DNA of 37,761 bases from an uncultured Bradyrhizobium sp. (GTDB lineage Bacteria; Pseudomonadota; Alphaproteobacteria; Rhizobiales; Xanthobacteraceae). The position numbers and the translations under genes are program-made. The notes under the pieces were generated by a model that had not been told where the DNA came from, searched no databases, and worked only from the letters and a program-made list of their open reading frames with translations. Each line of letters starts with the position of its first letter. Within the stretch, counting starts at the first letter, position 1. Positions 1-6,943 of the stretch are shown one piece after another. The stretch spans positions 1-37,761 of the forward strand of contig NZ_CANSMR010000046.1 in the NCBI RefSeq assembly GCF_947648125.1. Reading direction: 5' to 3'.

Positions 1-1
1 T

Positions 2-52
2 CCGGATGCACCCGCGTATCGATCGCAGCCCGAGGAGAGTTTTGCTGCATGA
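2..52 (+). CDS. C-terminal end of an upstream efflux gene, probably FUSC/AaeB-type membrane protein (partial)
   Basis: The second reading frame is open from the window edge and stops with TGA at 50-52, overlapping the ATG of the next gene in an ATGA junction. Only about 16 residues are visible (ending EESFAA), too few to identify by sequence. The next two genes encode a DUF1656 peptide and an AaeA/HlyD adaptor, and in such operons the upstream gene usually encodes the FUSC inner-membrane pump. The identity is therefore inferred from gene order alone. Confidence 0.5.
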   Translation, partial: PDAPAYRSQPEESFAA

Positions 53-255
53 GATATGAGCTCGACATCTACGGTGTCCTGGTCCCGGCGCTGCTGCTGT
101 GGCTGATCGTTGCCTATGCGCTGAGCGCGGTGGCGAGCCGGATCATGCAGCGCTTCGGACTCTACCGGCTGGTCTGGCATCGCGCGCTGTTCAATTTCGC
201 CCTGTACGTATGCCTGCTGGGGGTCGTCGTCTATCTTTCGGAGTTTCTGCCATGA
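49..255 (+). CDS. DUF1656 (AaeX-like) small inner-membrane protein
   Basis: This 68-residue protein has two hydrophobic stretches, about residues 9-29 (LVPALLLWLIVAYALSAVAS) and 44-65 (LFNFALYVCLLGVVVYL), giving a two-helix membrane peptide. The size, the N-terminal ELDIYGV segment and the position between a FUSC-type pump and an HlyD adaptor match the DUF1656 family, whose best known member is AaeX of the p-hydroxybenzoate efflux operon. The start overlaps the preceding stop (ATGA), and its own stop overlaps the next start (ATGA), so the three genes look translationally coupled. A GAGGAGAG sequence about 10 bases upstream is a good ribosome binding site. The molecular role of DUF1656 proteins is not established. 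Confidence 0.88.
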   Translation: MRYELDIYGVLVPALLLWLIVAYALSAVASRIMQRFGLYRLVWHRALFNFALYVCLLGVVVYLSEFLP

Positions 256-1118
256 AAGGGAATTTCGCCTGGCTCGGCCGGGTTGCGCTGACCGCGATCG
301 CGCTCTTTGCCGCGCTCGCCGTCGGCCGCGCGCTCTGGGTCTACTACATGGAGTCGCCGTGGACTCGCGACGGCAGGGTCCGCGCCGACGTGGTTCAGGT
401 TGCTCCCGACGTCTCCGGCTTCGTCACCGACGTGCTGGTCAAGGACAATCAGCAAGTGCATCGCGGCGATATCCTGTTCCGGATCGATCGCGCACGCTTT
501 GCCCTGGCATTGCAGCAGGCCGACGCTGCGGTCGCCGGCCATCGCGCGACGCTGGATCAGGCCGACGCCGATCTCAAACGCTACAGCGCGCTGACCACCG
601 ACGCGGTGTCACAGCAGAAGCAGGAGCAGGTTCTGGCCACGCAGCTTCAGGCCAAGGCCGCCTATGACCAGTCGGTCGCCGATCGCGCGGTGGCGCAGCT
701 CAACCTCGATCGCAGCGAGGTGCACGCATCTGTCAACGGCACCATCACCAACATGGACCTGCGGCCCGGCGCCTACGTCACTGCCGGCAAGGGCGTGATG
801 GCGTTGGTCGACACCGATACCCTGCATGTCGAGGGCTATTTCGAGGAGACCAAGCTCGCGCGCATTCGCGTCGGCGACAAGGCGCAGGTCCGGCTGATGG
901 GCGAGCCGGTCCGGCTCACCGGACATGTCGAGAGCATTGCGGCCGGCATCGCGGACCGCGACCGCACGGACGGCGCGAACCTGCTCGCAAACGTCAATCC
1001 GACATTCAGCTGGGTCCGGCTCGCACAACGCGTCCCGGTGCGCATCGCGCTCGATCACCTGCCGGATCGCATCGCACTGGTCGCCGGCCGTTCGGCCACG
1101 GTCGAGATCATGGACTAG
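252..1118 (+). CDS. HlyD/AaeA-family periplasmic adaptor of an efflux pump
   Basis: This 288-residue membrane-fusion protein has one N-terminal membrane helix (about residues 9-28), then the first biotinyl-lipoyl half (VQVAPDVSGFVTDVLVKDNQ), an alpha-helical hairpin rich in Ala/Gln/Asp (about 90-155), the second lipoyl half (VNGTITNMDLRPGAYVTAG) and a beta-barrel segment (VEGYFEETKLARIRVGDKA). This order is typical of AaeA/EmrA-type adaptors linking an inner-membrane pump to the outer membrane. AaeAB-like systems export aromatic carboxylic acids, but no substrate can be read from this sequence. The ATG at 252 overlaps the DUF1656 stop; the longer upstream frame beginning at 99 lies inside DUF1656 and is rejected. 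A strong hairpin follows the stop directly. Confidence 0.93.
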   Translation: MKGNFAWLGRVALTAIALFAALAVGRALWVYYMESPWTRDGRVRADVVQVAPDVSGFVTDVLVKDNQQVHRGDILFRIDRARFALALQQADAAVAGHRATLDQADADLKRYSALTTDAVSQQKQEQVLATQLQAKAAYDQSVADRAVAQLNLDRSEVHASVNGTITNMDLRPGAYVTAGKGVMALVDTDTLHVEGYFEETKLARIRVGDKAQVRLMGEPVRLTGHVESIAAGIADRDRTDGANLLANVNPTFSWVRLAQRVPVRIALDHLPDRIALVAGRSATVEIMD

Positions 1119-1228
1119 AGCAATTTCGGTTCTGATTGAATCAGAACCGAAGCTCTAGACTCTTGTTTTGACGCGTTTTCTTCACGTTCTTCACGCGAAC
1201 CGGTGTCCGCTTCGCTCGAAAACGCTCT
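1117..1228. repeat. Palindromic intergenic element, Bradyrhizobium-type, also a likely terminator
   Basis: The stretch begins AGAGC and ends AACGCTCT, so its ends are inverted. Its first part is a near-perfect hairpin: a 12-bp arm TCGGTTCTGATT at 1126-1137 pairs exactly with 1139-1150, flanked by AGAGC (1117-1121) and GCTCT (1152-1156). The rest (TTTGACGCGTTTTCTTCACG, then CGAACCGGTGTCCGCTTCGC) resembles dispersed intergenic elements I associate with Bradyrhizobium and Rhodopseudomonas; that recollection needs a genome search. No second copy is visible here. It overlaps the adaptor stop codon and could end transcription of the efflux operon. Confidence 0.65.
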
Positions 1229-1299
1229 AGCCGGCCGGACCGGACGCGCTGACAGCGGCATCAAGCCGACCCAGCCGCTGCCTGCGCCGGCCGCACTCG

Positions 1300-2166
1300 C
1301 TATTGCACGCCATAGCGCGTGAAGTCGTCGCCGATGCTGCCCTGGATCGCCTTGGCCGCCGAGATGTCGGCATTGCCGCCGGCCTTGTCGCCCTGCTTCA
1401 GCTTCGCGAGCCCACGTCCATAGAGTGCGCTTGCGAGCTTCGGATCGATGCGTAGCGCGGAGCTATAGTCGTCGATGGCTGCGCCAAGCTCGCCGGTCTT
1501 CAGATAGATCAGGCCCCGCGAGTCGTAGGTCGCGGCATTGGCCGACCCCGATTGCAGCGCCTTGTTGCAGTCTTGCAGCGCCTCCTGCAACGCGCCGAGG
1601 ATAGCCCGGCTCCAGCAGCGTCCGTTCCACACGCCGTCCAGATTCGGCTCGAGGCGGATGGCCTGATCGTAATCCTGCACGGCGCGGGCATAATCATTTT
1701 TCTTCAGGTAGGCACCGGCGCGATTGGCAAAGGCTTCGCCGTAATTCGGGTTGAGCCGGATCGCCTGATCGAACGCGTCAGTCGCACGATCGTATTCGCG
1801 CTTCCTGAAGTAGGCCACGCCGCGGTTGTTGAACGGCTTGGTGTAGGTTGGATTGAGCTCGATGGAGCGATCAAAATCCCCGATGGCGCGGTCGTAGTCT
1901 CCTTTGGAGGCGTAGGCGTTGCCGCGGTTGTTGTAGGCGATCGCAAGGCCGGCCGGCGTCATGTCCTGCCCCGCATCGATCAGCGACGTGCAGGCACCGA
2001 TGCGCGCGTCGGCCAGCGCGTGATCGAGGCCGCTGCACAGCTCGATGTTCCGCAGATAGTTGCTCTTTTGCTTCGGGTTCTGCGCGCCCGCCGGCGATGC
2101 AAGCAACAGCAGGATAAACAGCGCCGCAAGGCCGCCGCTTTCTCCGGAACCTGCACGAGGCTTCAT
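1300..2166 (-). CDS. Exported TPR-repeat protein
   Basis: This 288-residue protein starts with a Sec signal peptide (GLAALFILLLLASPAGAQ) and then carries about five tetratricopeptide repeats with the usual signature, for example YNNRGNAYASKGDYDRAIGD, then PFNNRGVAYFRKREYDRATD, and similar units to about residue 265. TPR arrays are protein-interaction scaffolds; the partner is unknown. I place the start at 2166 because GGAG lies seven bases upstream and the signal peptide follows directly. An ATG at 2208 would add 14 polar residues before the signal peptide. It lies 75 bases downstream of the fecR gene on the same strand, so the two probably form an operon, divergent from the big adhesin at 3314. 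Confidence 0.88.
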   Translation of the reverse strand: MKPRAGSGESGGLAALFILLLLASPAGAQNPKQKSNYLRNIELCSGLDHALADARIGACTSLIDAGQDMTPAGLAIAYNNRGNAYASKGDYDRAIGDFDRSIELNPTYTKPFNNRGVAYFRKREYDRATDAFDQAIRLNPNYGEAFANRAGAYLKKNDYARAVQDYDQAIRLEPNLDGVWNGRCWSRAILGALQEALQDCNKALQSGSANAATYDSRGLIYLKTGELGAAIDDYSSALRIDPKLASALYGRGLAKLKQGDKAGGNADISAAKAIQGSIGDDFTRYGVQ

Positions 2167-2241
2167 GTCAGGCTCCGGTTTTGACGACGCAGCGTCGTTG
2201 GTTTCCATGAGTGACCGCTCAAGGCCGACGCCCCTGCTCGC

Positions 2242-2898
2242 CTAGCACCCTCGGCAAATATTCGGATTGAACCTGTGGTAGGTGTTCTGCTCGGGCTGCG
2301 GCGCCGCGCGCGTCGCGGGCTTCCTGAGAAGCTTGCTCTTGCCCTCTTCCACGAGCGTCGCGAACCTGACCGTTCCATCGTCGGATATTTCGATGCGTGG
2401 CGTGGTGCCTCGAATTCCCATCGTCGCGGCGGGCGTGTCGATCTTCATGTCACCGGTCTTCGCGACGTTGCCGGCAACGAAGGTGAACGTTCCATTGGCC
2501 AATTTGAACAAGGTCGAATTCGACTTGCCGTTCGGGTCGTATACAAACTCGGTCAGGGTCATCTTGGCGTTGCTCGACAGATTGAACGAGGTGCCATCGG
2601 TGAAGTTGATTCCGACGCGTCCATCGACTCCGGTCTGCACGATGTCCCCCATATAGACGAGGTCGCCGACCTTCGCCTGGGGCAATTGATTCGAGAGCGC
2701 AGCCTGAACGACGACTGCACTCGGATGTTCGATCGTGACCGAACCGGTGGCCGTCACGACCTTCCCGATGAACTTCGCTGAGGAATCCTGAACAGCGGGC
2801 TGGGCCGGCTCAGTTTGCGCCTAGATCTGGCTCGGCACGAAAATGGCGAGCGCGAGGACGAAGCTTGCGAGCGATTGAATAACCAAATGAGTACGCAC
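2242..2898 (-). pseudogene. FecR-domain exported protein interrupted by an in-frame amber codon in its signal peptide
   Basis: The intact part (from about 2757) is a FecR-type domain: KVGDLVYMGDIVQTGVDGRV, then GINFTDGTSFNLSSNAKMTL, then TPAATMGIRGTTPRIEISDD. It ends in a Cys-containing tail (NPNICRGC). Read upstream in the same frame, it continues without a break through an AQTEPAQPAVQ stretch to a TAG at 2823-2821. Beyond that TAG the frame encodes a textbook signal peptide, starting at GTG 2898 with MRTHLVIQSLASFVLALAIF, then VPSQI. GGAGGGG lies just upstream of that GTG as a ribosome binding site. A single C-to-T change (CAG to TAG) would explain the lesion. Alternatives are amber readthrough, a sequencing error, or restart at GTG 2757, which would give a protein without export signal. 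FecR domains in such exported proteins are probably beta-rich binding modules rather than the iron-dicitrate regulator. Confidence 0.75.
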
Positions 2899-3313
2899 GA
2901 TCCCCTCCCTTTCGAGAAGATCTTGTCGTGTCGCGGCGTGACGGCGATCTGGACCGCCGGGCCGGAACCACAGGACCTTTCGTGCCAAACGAGATGCTGC
3001 AAACAGGCCTAAAAGCCTGACGTAGCTCGAATAAGAATTAATATGTGGACAATTTACTCGGTACTTATACTATCATTTCAGTGGGGCTGCACCCTGCGAT
3101 AAAGGACAGCAATTCTGTCGTTTTCTCAGTCGTTCCGTGCAGTACATTACTGGAATTCGATTTGCACTTCCGAATTTAGTTTCAATCAGGACGTTTCGGC
3201 GGACAAGCCTATGGCTACTGGTGCGGGGATTTTTACCTCGCGGCGCCAGTAAGCCAAACCAAAAAAACTGCGGCACCACCTTCCGCCCGAGCTGTTCAGC
3301 AGGCGAAAAGCCA
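2899..3313. other. Divergent intergenic region between fecR and the adhesin gene
   Basis: This 415-bp stretch is clearly richer in A+T around 3020-3080 than its surroundings and must hold the promoters of both divergent units. A TATACT hexamer at 3066-3071 and TATCAT at 3071-3076 are -10-like, with TGGACA at 3046-3051 a possible -35, but the spacings (14 and 19 bases) are not ideal. A small hairpin (CAGGC at 3004-3008, GCCTG at 3015-3019) lies upstream. An in-frame ATG at 3137 would extend the adhesin by 59 residues, but that stretch does not look like protein-coding sequence of this genome. I see no RNA gene here. Confidence 0.4.
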
Positions 3314-6300
3314 ATGTCAGTTGCGTCCGGCGTCACGTTCGGGGACGCGTGCACGGCCGTTTTAGGCCGCCTGCCCCGAGTGGTTGGCATTGTTCAGACG
3401 GCGATCGGCCGCAGCACCGTCACGCGTGCGCGCGGGGTTGCCAGCCTGATGATGGCCGGCGATCCCATTCACCAGGGCGACGTCATCGAAGTTGCGGCCG
3501 GCGGGCGGACCGAGATCCGCTTGATCGACGGCACGGTGCTCGATTTGCCGGCTAGCGCACGCCTGGAGCTGGGCGACTTGACCGAGAACTCCGGCAACGG
3601 CTTGCGGCCGGGCCTGTTCGCGAAAACCAGAAGCTTCTTCCGCATCATTGGCAGCCGGCTGGCAGGGTCAAGCGTCCTGGCCGCGGACACGCCTGTCGGC
3701 ACCATTCGGGCCAGCGGCCTTGGCATGCTGTCGTTCGCGGCGCTGACCCTCTCGCTCCTGGAGGACGTGCGGGCTGCAGAGCCGAACGTCACATTCCTGG
3801 ACGACGACAAGATCAACTACAAGGACCTCCACCACGGTGTGTTCGAGCTGGTGACCAAGGAGGCGATCCCCAGACACATCGTCGTCGACGATCCCGGAGT
3901 GACGATCATCTTGAGCGCCAAAGGATCGTCGGTCGCGGTGAACCAGGTCACGAATAGCCCAGCCCACATGGAGGAATTGCGCGACGCCCAGCAGGAGACG
4001 CTTGCCAATCTCGAGAGGGGAACGGGATCAAGAGGGTCCGGAATGCCTGCTCTCGAAGGGTCGCCGCTGTTGCAGCCCATCAATTTCCAACCTGACTCGC
4101 CGTCGCTGACGCCCGATCCGCTCGCGCCCGTGCCGGTGATCAAACCCACTTTCATTGATGTCTTCAACCCGCCACCGACGCCACCGACGCCGCTCAAGCT
4201 GACCTTCGGAGCGGCGCCGTCGCTGACGTTGAGCGCGACGCACCTGACGGCGACGGCGCTGGACGACAACATCGCCGGCTCCTCACCGAACGGGGCGCTC
4301 ACGACGACATCAGGGGACTTCTCGGTGAAGTTCGCGAGCGCTCAGGACGCGGCGGGCGCGGCAGTCAGCTACGCACTGACGATCACCGGCGGCAACGGCA
4401 TGGCGTCGGGGGTGATCGACTCGCACACCGGCCTTGCCGACGTGCTGGTTCTGAACAGCAACACCGTTGAAGGCCACGTCGGCGCGGCTGACGGGACGCT
4501 GGCATTCACGATCACGCTCGATCCAGCCACGGGGTACGTGACCTTCACCGAGTATCGGTCGGCGATGGCGCCGCTTGGCACCAACACCGACGACAACGAA
4601 GCCGTGTCACTGGCAACCGGGATCATATCCCTGATTGCGACCGTGATAAAGGACGGCATCTCCCAGGATGTGACTCTCGATCTCGGCAGCAAGTTGACCT
4701 TCATTGAAGATGACCCGAGCATCAGCACAAGCGGAACAGCTCCCTCGCTGACGCTGAGTGAGATGCATCTGACGGCAACGCCGCTGGACGACAACATCGC
4801 CGGCTCTGCACCCGATGCAGCGCTGACGACGACCTCCGCCGACTTCTCGACGGCATTCAACTCGGTCCAGGGCGCAGACGGGGCGACGATCAGCTACGCG
4901 CTGACGATCGCGGGCGGCAGCGGTACCGCGTCGGGCCTGATCGACTCCCACACCGGCCTCGCCGACGTATTGGTTCTGAATGGTAATAGCATCGAAGGCC
5001 ATGTCGGCACGACCACCGGCACACTGGCGTTCACCATCGCGCTCGATCCGGTCACCGGACGAGTGACCTTCACCGAGTACCGCGCGGTGAAGCAGCCGCT
5101 CGGCACCAGTCCGGACAGCGGGGAAGGTGTGGCGTTGAACGCCGGCCTTATAGGCCTGGTGGCGACGATCACGGACAAGGACGCAGATTTCCGGAGCGCG
5201 AGCATTGATCTTGGCAAGCAGCTCACGATCACGGACGACGGCCCGAGCATCAAGGCGAGCGGCGCAACTCCGTCTCTGACACTGGGCGAAGCGCATCTGA
5301 CCGCAACAGTGCTCGACGACCATATCGCAGGCACGGCGCCGGATGCGGCCCTGACCACGACATCCGCCGACTTCTCGACCGCGTTCACGTCGGTACAAGG
5401 CGCGGATGGCGCGACCATCCGCTACGCACTGACGATCGCCGGCGGCAACGGCACCGCATCCGGCCTGATCGATTCGCACACGGGCTGCGCCGACGTGCTG
5501 GTTCTGAACGGCAACACCATCGAAGGCCATGTCGGCACAACGAACGGCACGCTGGCGTTCACCATCTCGCTCGATCCGGCCACGGGGGGCGTGAGCTTCA
5601 CCGAGTATCGGGCAGTGATGCATCCGTTCGACGCCAGCTCTGATGGCGGTGACAGCGTATCGTTGAGTACCGGCGTTGTAGGCCTGGTTGCCACCATCAC
5701 CGACAAGGACGGCGACTTCCAGAGCGCGTCCATCGATCTCGGCAAGCAACTGACGATCACGGACGACAGTCCGACGATTTGCAACTTTTCAAAGATTTGC
5801 GTCGCCGACCAGGACAATCAGTTCGCGACCGGTACTTACGATGTCAATTTCGGCGCTGACGGTGACGCCGCAATGCTCGTTGCCATCCATAATGGTGCAG
5901 TTGGCAATACAGGATACGATCTGGCCGCGTCGCAACTGAGCGACGGCAATACCGCGGTGCACGTCACCGGAAATTGCGACAACTTCACCTTCTACTATTC
6001 AACCCACGAGGTGGGCGGCGGCGTCGAACTGGACGCCTATCATGCGGATTGCGGCGGCACCCTGACCGATCCGTATTTCAAGCTCCTGATCGATCCGCAC
6101 GGAACCTTTTGCTTCAATCTCGAGAGCGTCGATCTGCTGAAGGACGTCACCGCTACCGGCTCGGATTTCGGCGCCCCGGGCGACGCGAAGCCGTCACTGA
6201 CTGCTGCGGACGGACAACTCGTTATTACCGGTTCTGATAGCTGCGGTCAGCCCCTCGACGTCAAGGCGTCGAACAACGGTATTGCGGTCGGCGATTGCGG

Positions 6301-6874
6301 GCTGCAGATGGACCCCGGCGAGCAGTTGAACCTCGCGTTCTCCGGGAAGCAGTCGCAAGTCGGTTTCACCCTCGCTCAATGGCAGGGTTGCGGCACTGCG
6401 AGCGTGACCTTCAAGGTCCTTGATGGCAGCGCCGACGTTCACGATTTCAGCATCTGCGTTCCGAAGCCACCCGATGGTTGCACCGGAATCGTGGTGAAGG
6501 AAACCTCGAATGCCTCGCTGATCAATACCTACGCCTTTGACAATACGACGTTGACCTACACGCTCTACGTCGGAAAGGAGTTCAATCAGGTCCAGGTCGA
6601 CTACGATCACGCGGCACGCGGCGACGCTACCTTCACGGTCAACAACATCGCTTATACCGAGAAGGCGACCTTCCCGAGCACCGATCTGCTGTTCGATGTG
6701 TCCGCCATCGATAAGGACGGCGATGCAGCCACGGCCATCCTTCCGGTCGATATTCACGGCCTCGAGACCTGGACGTCTGCCCCCACATTCGCGGCCAGCC
6801 CGGCAAGCGTTGCGATGGCCGGCAGCATTCTGTCAGACCAGGTTACACACGTACAACACGATCTGATCTTGTAG
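3314..6874 (+). CDS. Large repeat adhesin: FecR-like N-terminus, three ~175-residue VCBS/DUF5801-like repeats, cysteine-rich C-terminus
   Basis: The 1186-residue product (from ATG 3314) has a FecR-like domain at about residues 22-90 (GDPIHQGDVIEVAAGG, RTEIRLIDGTVLDLPASARL), a hydrophobic segment near 140 (GMLSFAALTLSLLEDVRA) and a Pro-rich linker (about 255-295). Three homologous repeats start at residues 299, 474 and 650, each opening with APSLTL or TPSLTL and closing with ITDD or IEDD. The tail (822-1186) has ten cysteines. Repeats of this kind occur in large type I-secreted surface proteins (T1SS-143/DUF5801 families). There is no Sec signal peptide, as expected for type I export, but I find no glycine-rich RTX nonapeptides and no transporter gene nearby. 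A good terminator follows the stop. Start choice is uncertain; ATG 3137 is in frame but less credible. Confidence 0.8.
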   Translation: MSVASGVTFGDACTAVLGRLPRVVGIVQTAIGRSTVTRARGVASLMMAGDPIHQGDVIEVAAGGRTEIRLIDGTVLDLPASARLELGDLTENSGNGLRPGLFAKTRSFFRIIGSRLAGSSVLAADTPVGTIRASGLGMLSFAALTLSLLEDVRAAEPNVTFLDDDKINYKDLHHGVFELVTKEAIPRHIVVDDPGVTIILSAKGSSVAVNQVTNSPAHMEELRDAQQETLANLERGTGSRGSGMPALEGSPLLQPINFQPDSPSLTPDPLAPVPVIKPTFIDVFNPPPTPPTPLKLTFGAAPSLTLSATHLTATALDDNIAGSSPNGALTTTSGDFSVKFASAQDAAGAAVSYALTITGGNGMASGVIDSHTGLADVLVLNSNTVEGHVGAADGTLAFTITLDPATGYVTFTEYRSAMAPLGTNTDDNEAVSLATGIISLIATVIKDGISQDVTLDLGSKLTFIEDDPSISTSGTAPSLTLSEMHLTATPLDDNIAGSAPDAALTTTSADFSTAFNSVQGADGATISYALTIAGGSGTASGLIDSHTGLADVLVLNGNSIEGHVGTTTGTLAFTIALDPVTGRVTFTEYRAVKQPLGTSPDSGEGVALNAGLIGLVATITDKDADFRSASIDLGKQLTITDDGPSIKASGATPSLTLGEAHLTATVLDDHIAGTAPDAALTTTSADFSTAFTSVQGADGATIRYALTIAGGNGTASGLIDSHTGCADVLVLNGNTIEGHVGTTNGTLAFTISLDPATGGVSFTEYRAVMHPFDASSDGGDSVSLSTGVVGLVATITDKDGDFQSASIDLGKQLTITDDSPTICNFSKICVADQDNQFATGTYDVNFGADGDAAMLVAIHNGAVGNTGYDLAASQLSDGNTAVHVTGNCDNFTFYYSTHEVGGGVELDAYHADCGGTLTDPYFKLLIDPHGTFCFNLESVDLLKDVTATGSDFGAPGDAKPSLTAADGQLVITGSDSCGQPLDVKASNNGIAVGDCGLQMDPGEQLNLAFSGKQSQVGFTLAQWQGCGTASVTFKVLDGSADVHDFSICVPKPPDGCTGIVVKETSNASLINTYAFDNTTLTYTLYVGKEFNQVQVDYDHAARGDATFTVNNIAYTEKATFPSTDLLFDVSAIDKDGDAATAILPVDIHGLETWTSAPTFAASPASVAMAGSILSDQVTHVQHDLIL
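4208..5780 (+). repeat. Three tandem in-frame repeats of ~526 bp inside the adhesin gene
   Basis: Units begin at 4208, 4733 and 5261, giving lengths of 525, 528 and about 520 bp. All share the protein landmarks DDNIAG or DDHIAG, ALTTTS.DFS, YALTI.GG.G.ASG.IDSHTG, ADVLVLN, EGHVG, LAFTI.LDP and FTEYR. Units 2 and 3 are the closest pair; most of their differences look synonymous. Unit 3 alone has Cys in place of Leu in the SHTGLADV segment. These are protein-domain duplications, not CRISPR or transposon repeats. Confidence 0.9.
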
Positions 6875-6895
6875 CGGCCCTGAGCCCTGGTGAAG

Positions 6896-6940
6896 GTCCC
6901 GGCCCGCGTCAGACATCGACGCGGACCGGGACTGTTTCTC
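6896..6940. terminator. Bidirectional intrinsic terminator between adhesin and phosphoesterase genes
   Basis: A 15-bp stem, GTCCCGGCCCGCGTC at 6896-6910 with GACGCGGACCGGGAC at 6918-6932 (one G-T pair), encloses a seven-base loop and is followed on the plus strand by TGTTTCTC. It sits in the 69-bp gap between two convergent genes, ending the adhesin transcript and plausibly also the opposite one. Confidence 0.82.
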
Positions 6941-6943
6941 ATG

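Noticed and set aside
2754-3002. 82-codon minus-strand frame upstream of fecR
   Set aside because: It is in a different frame from the signal peptide and FecR domain; the true upstream coding sequence is the frame interrupted by the amber codon.
3137-3313. 59-residue N-terminal extension of the adhesin
   Set aside because: The base composition is unlike neighbouring coding DNA, the residues show no signal peptide or domain, and the FecR-like region begins only after ATG 3314. It cannot be fully excluded.
4208-5780. Regular repeats considered as CRISPR or mobile DNA
   Set aside because: Units are about 526 bp, contiguous and in frame within one gene, with synonymous differences; they are protein-domain repeats.
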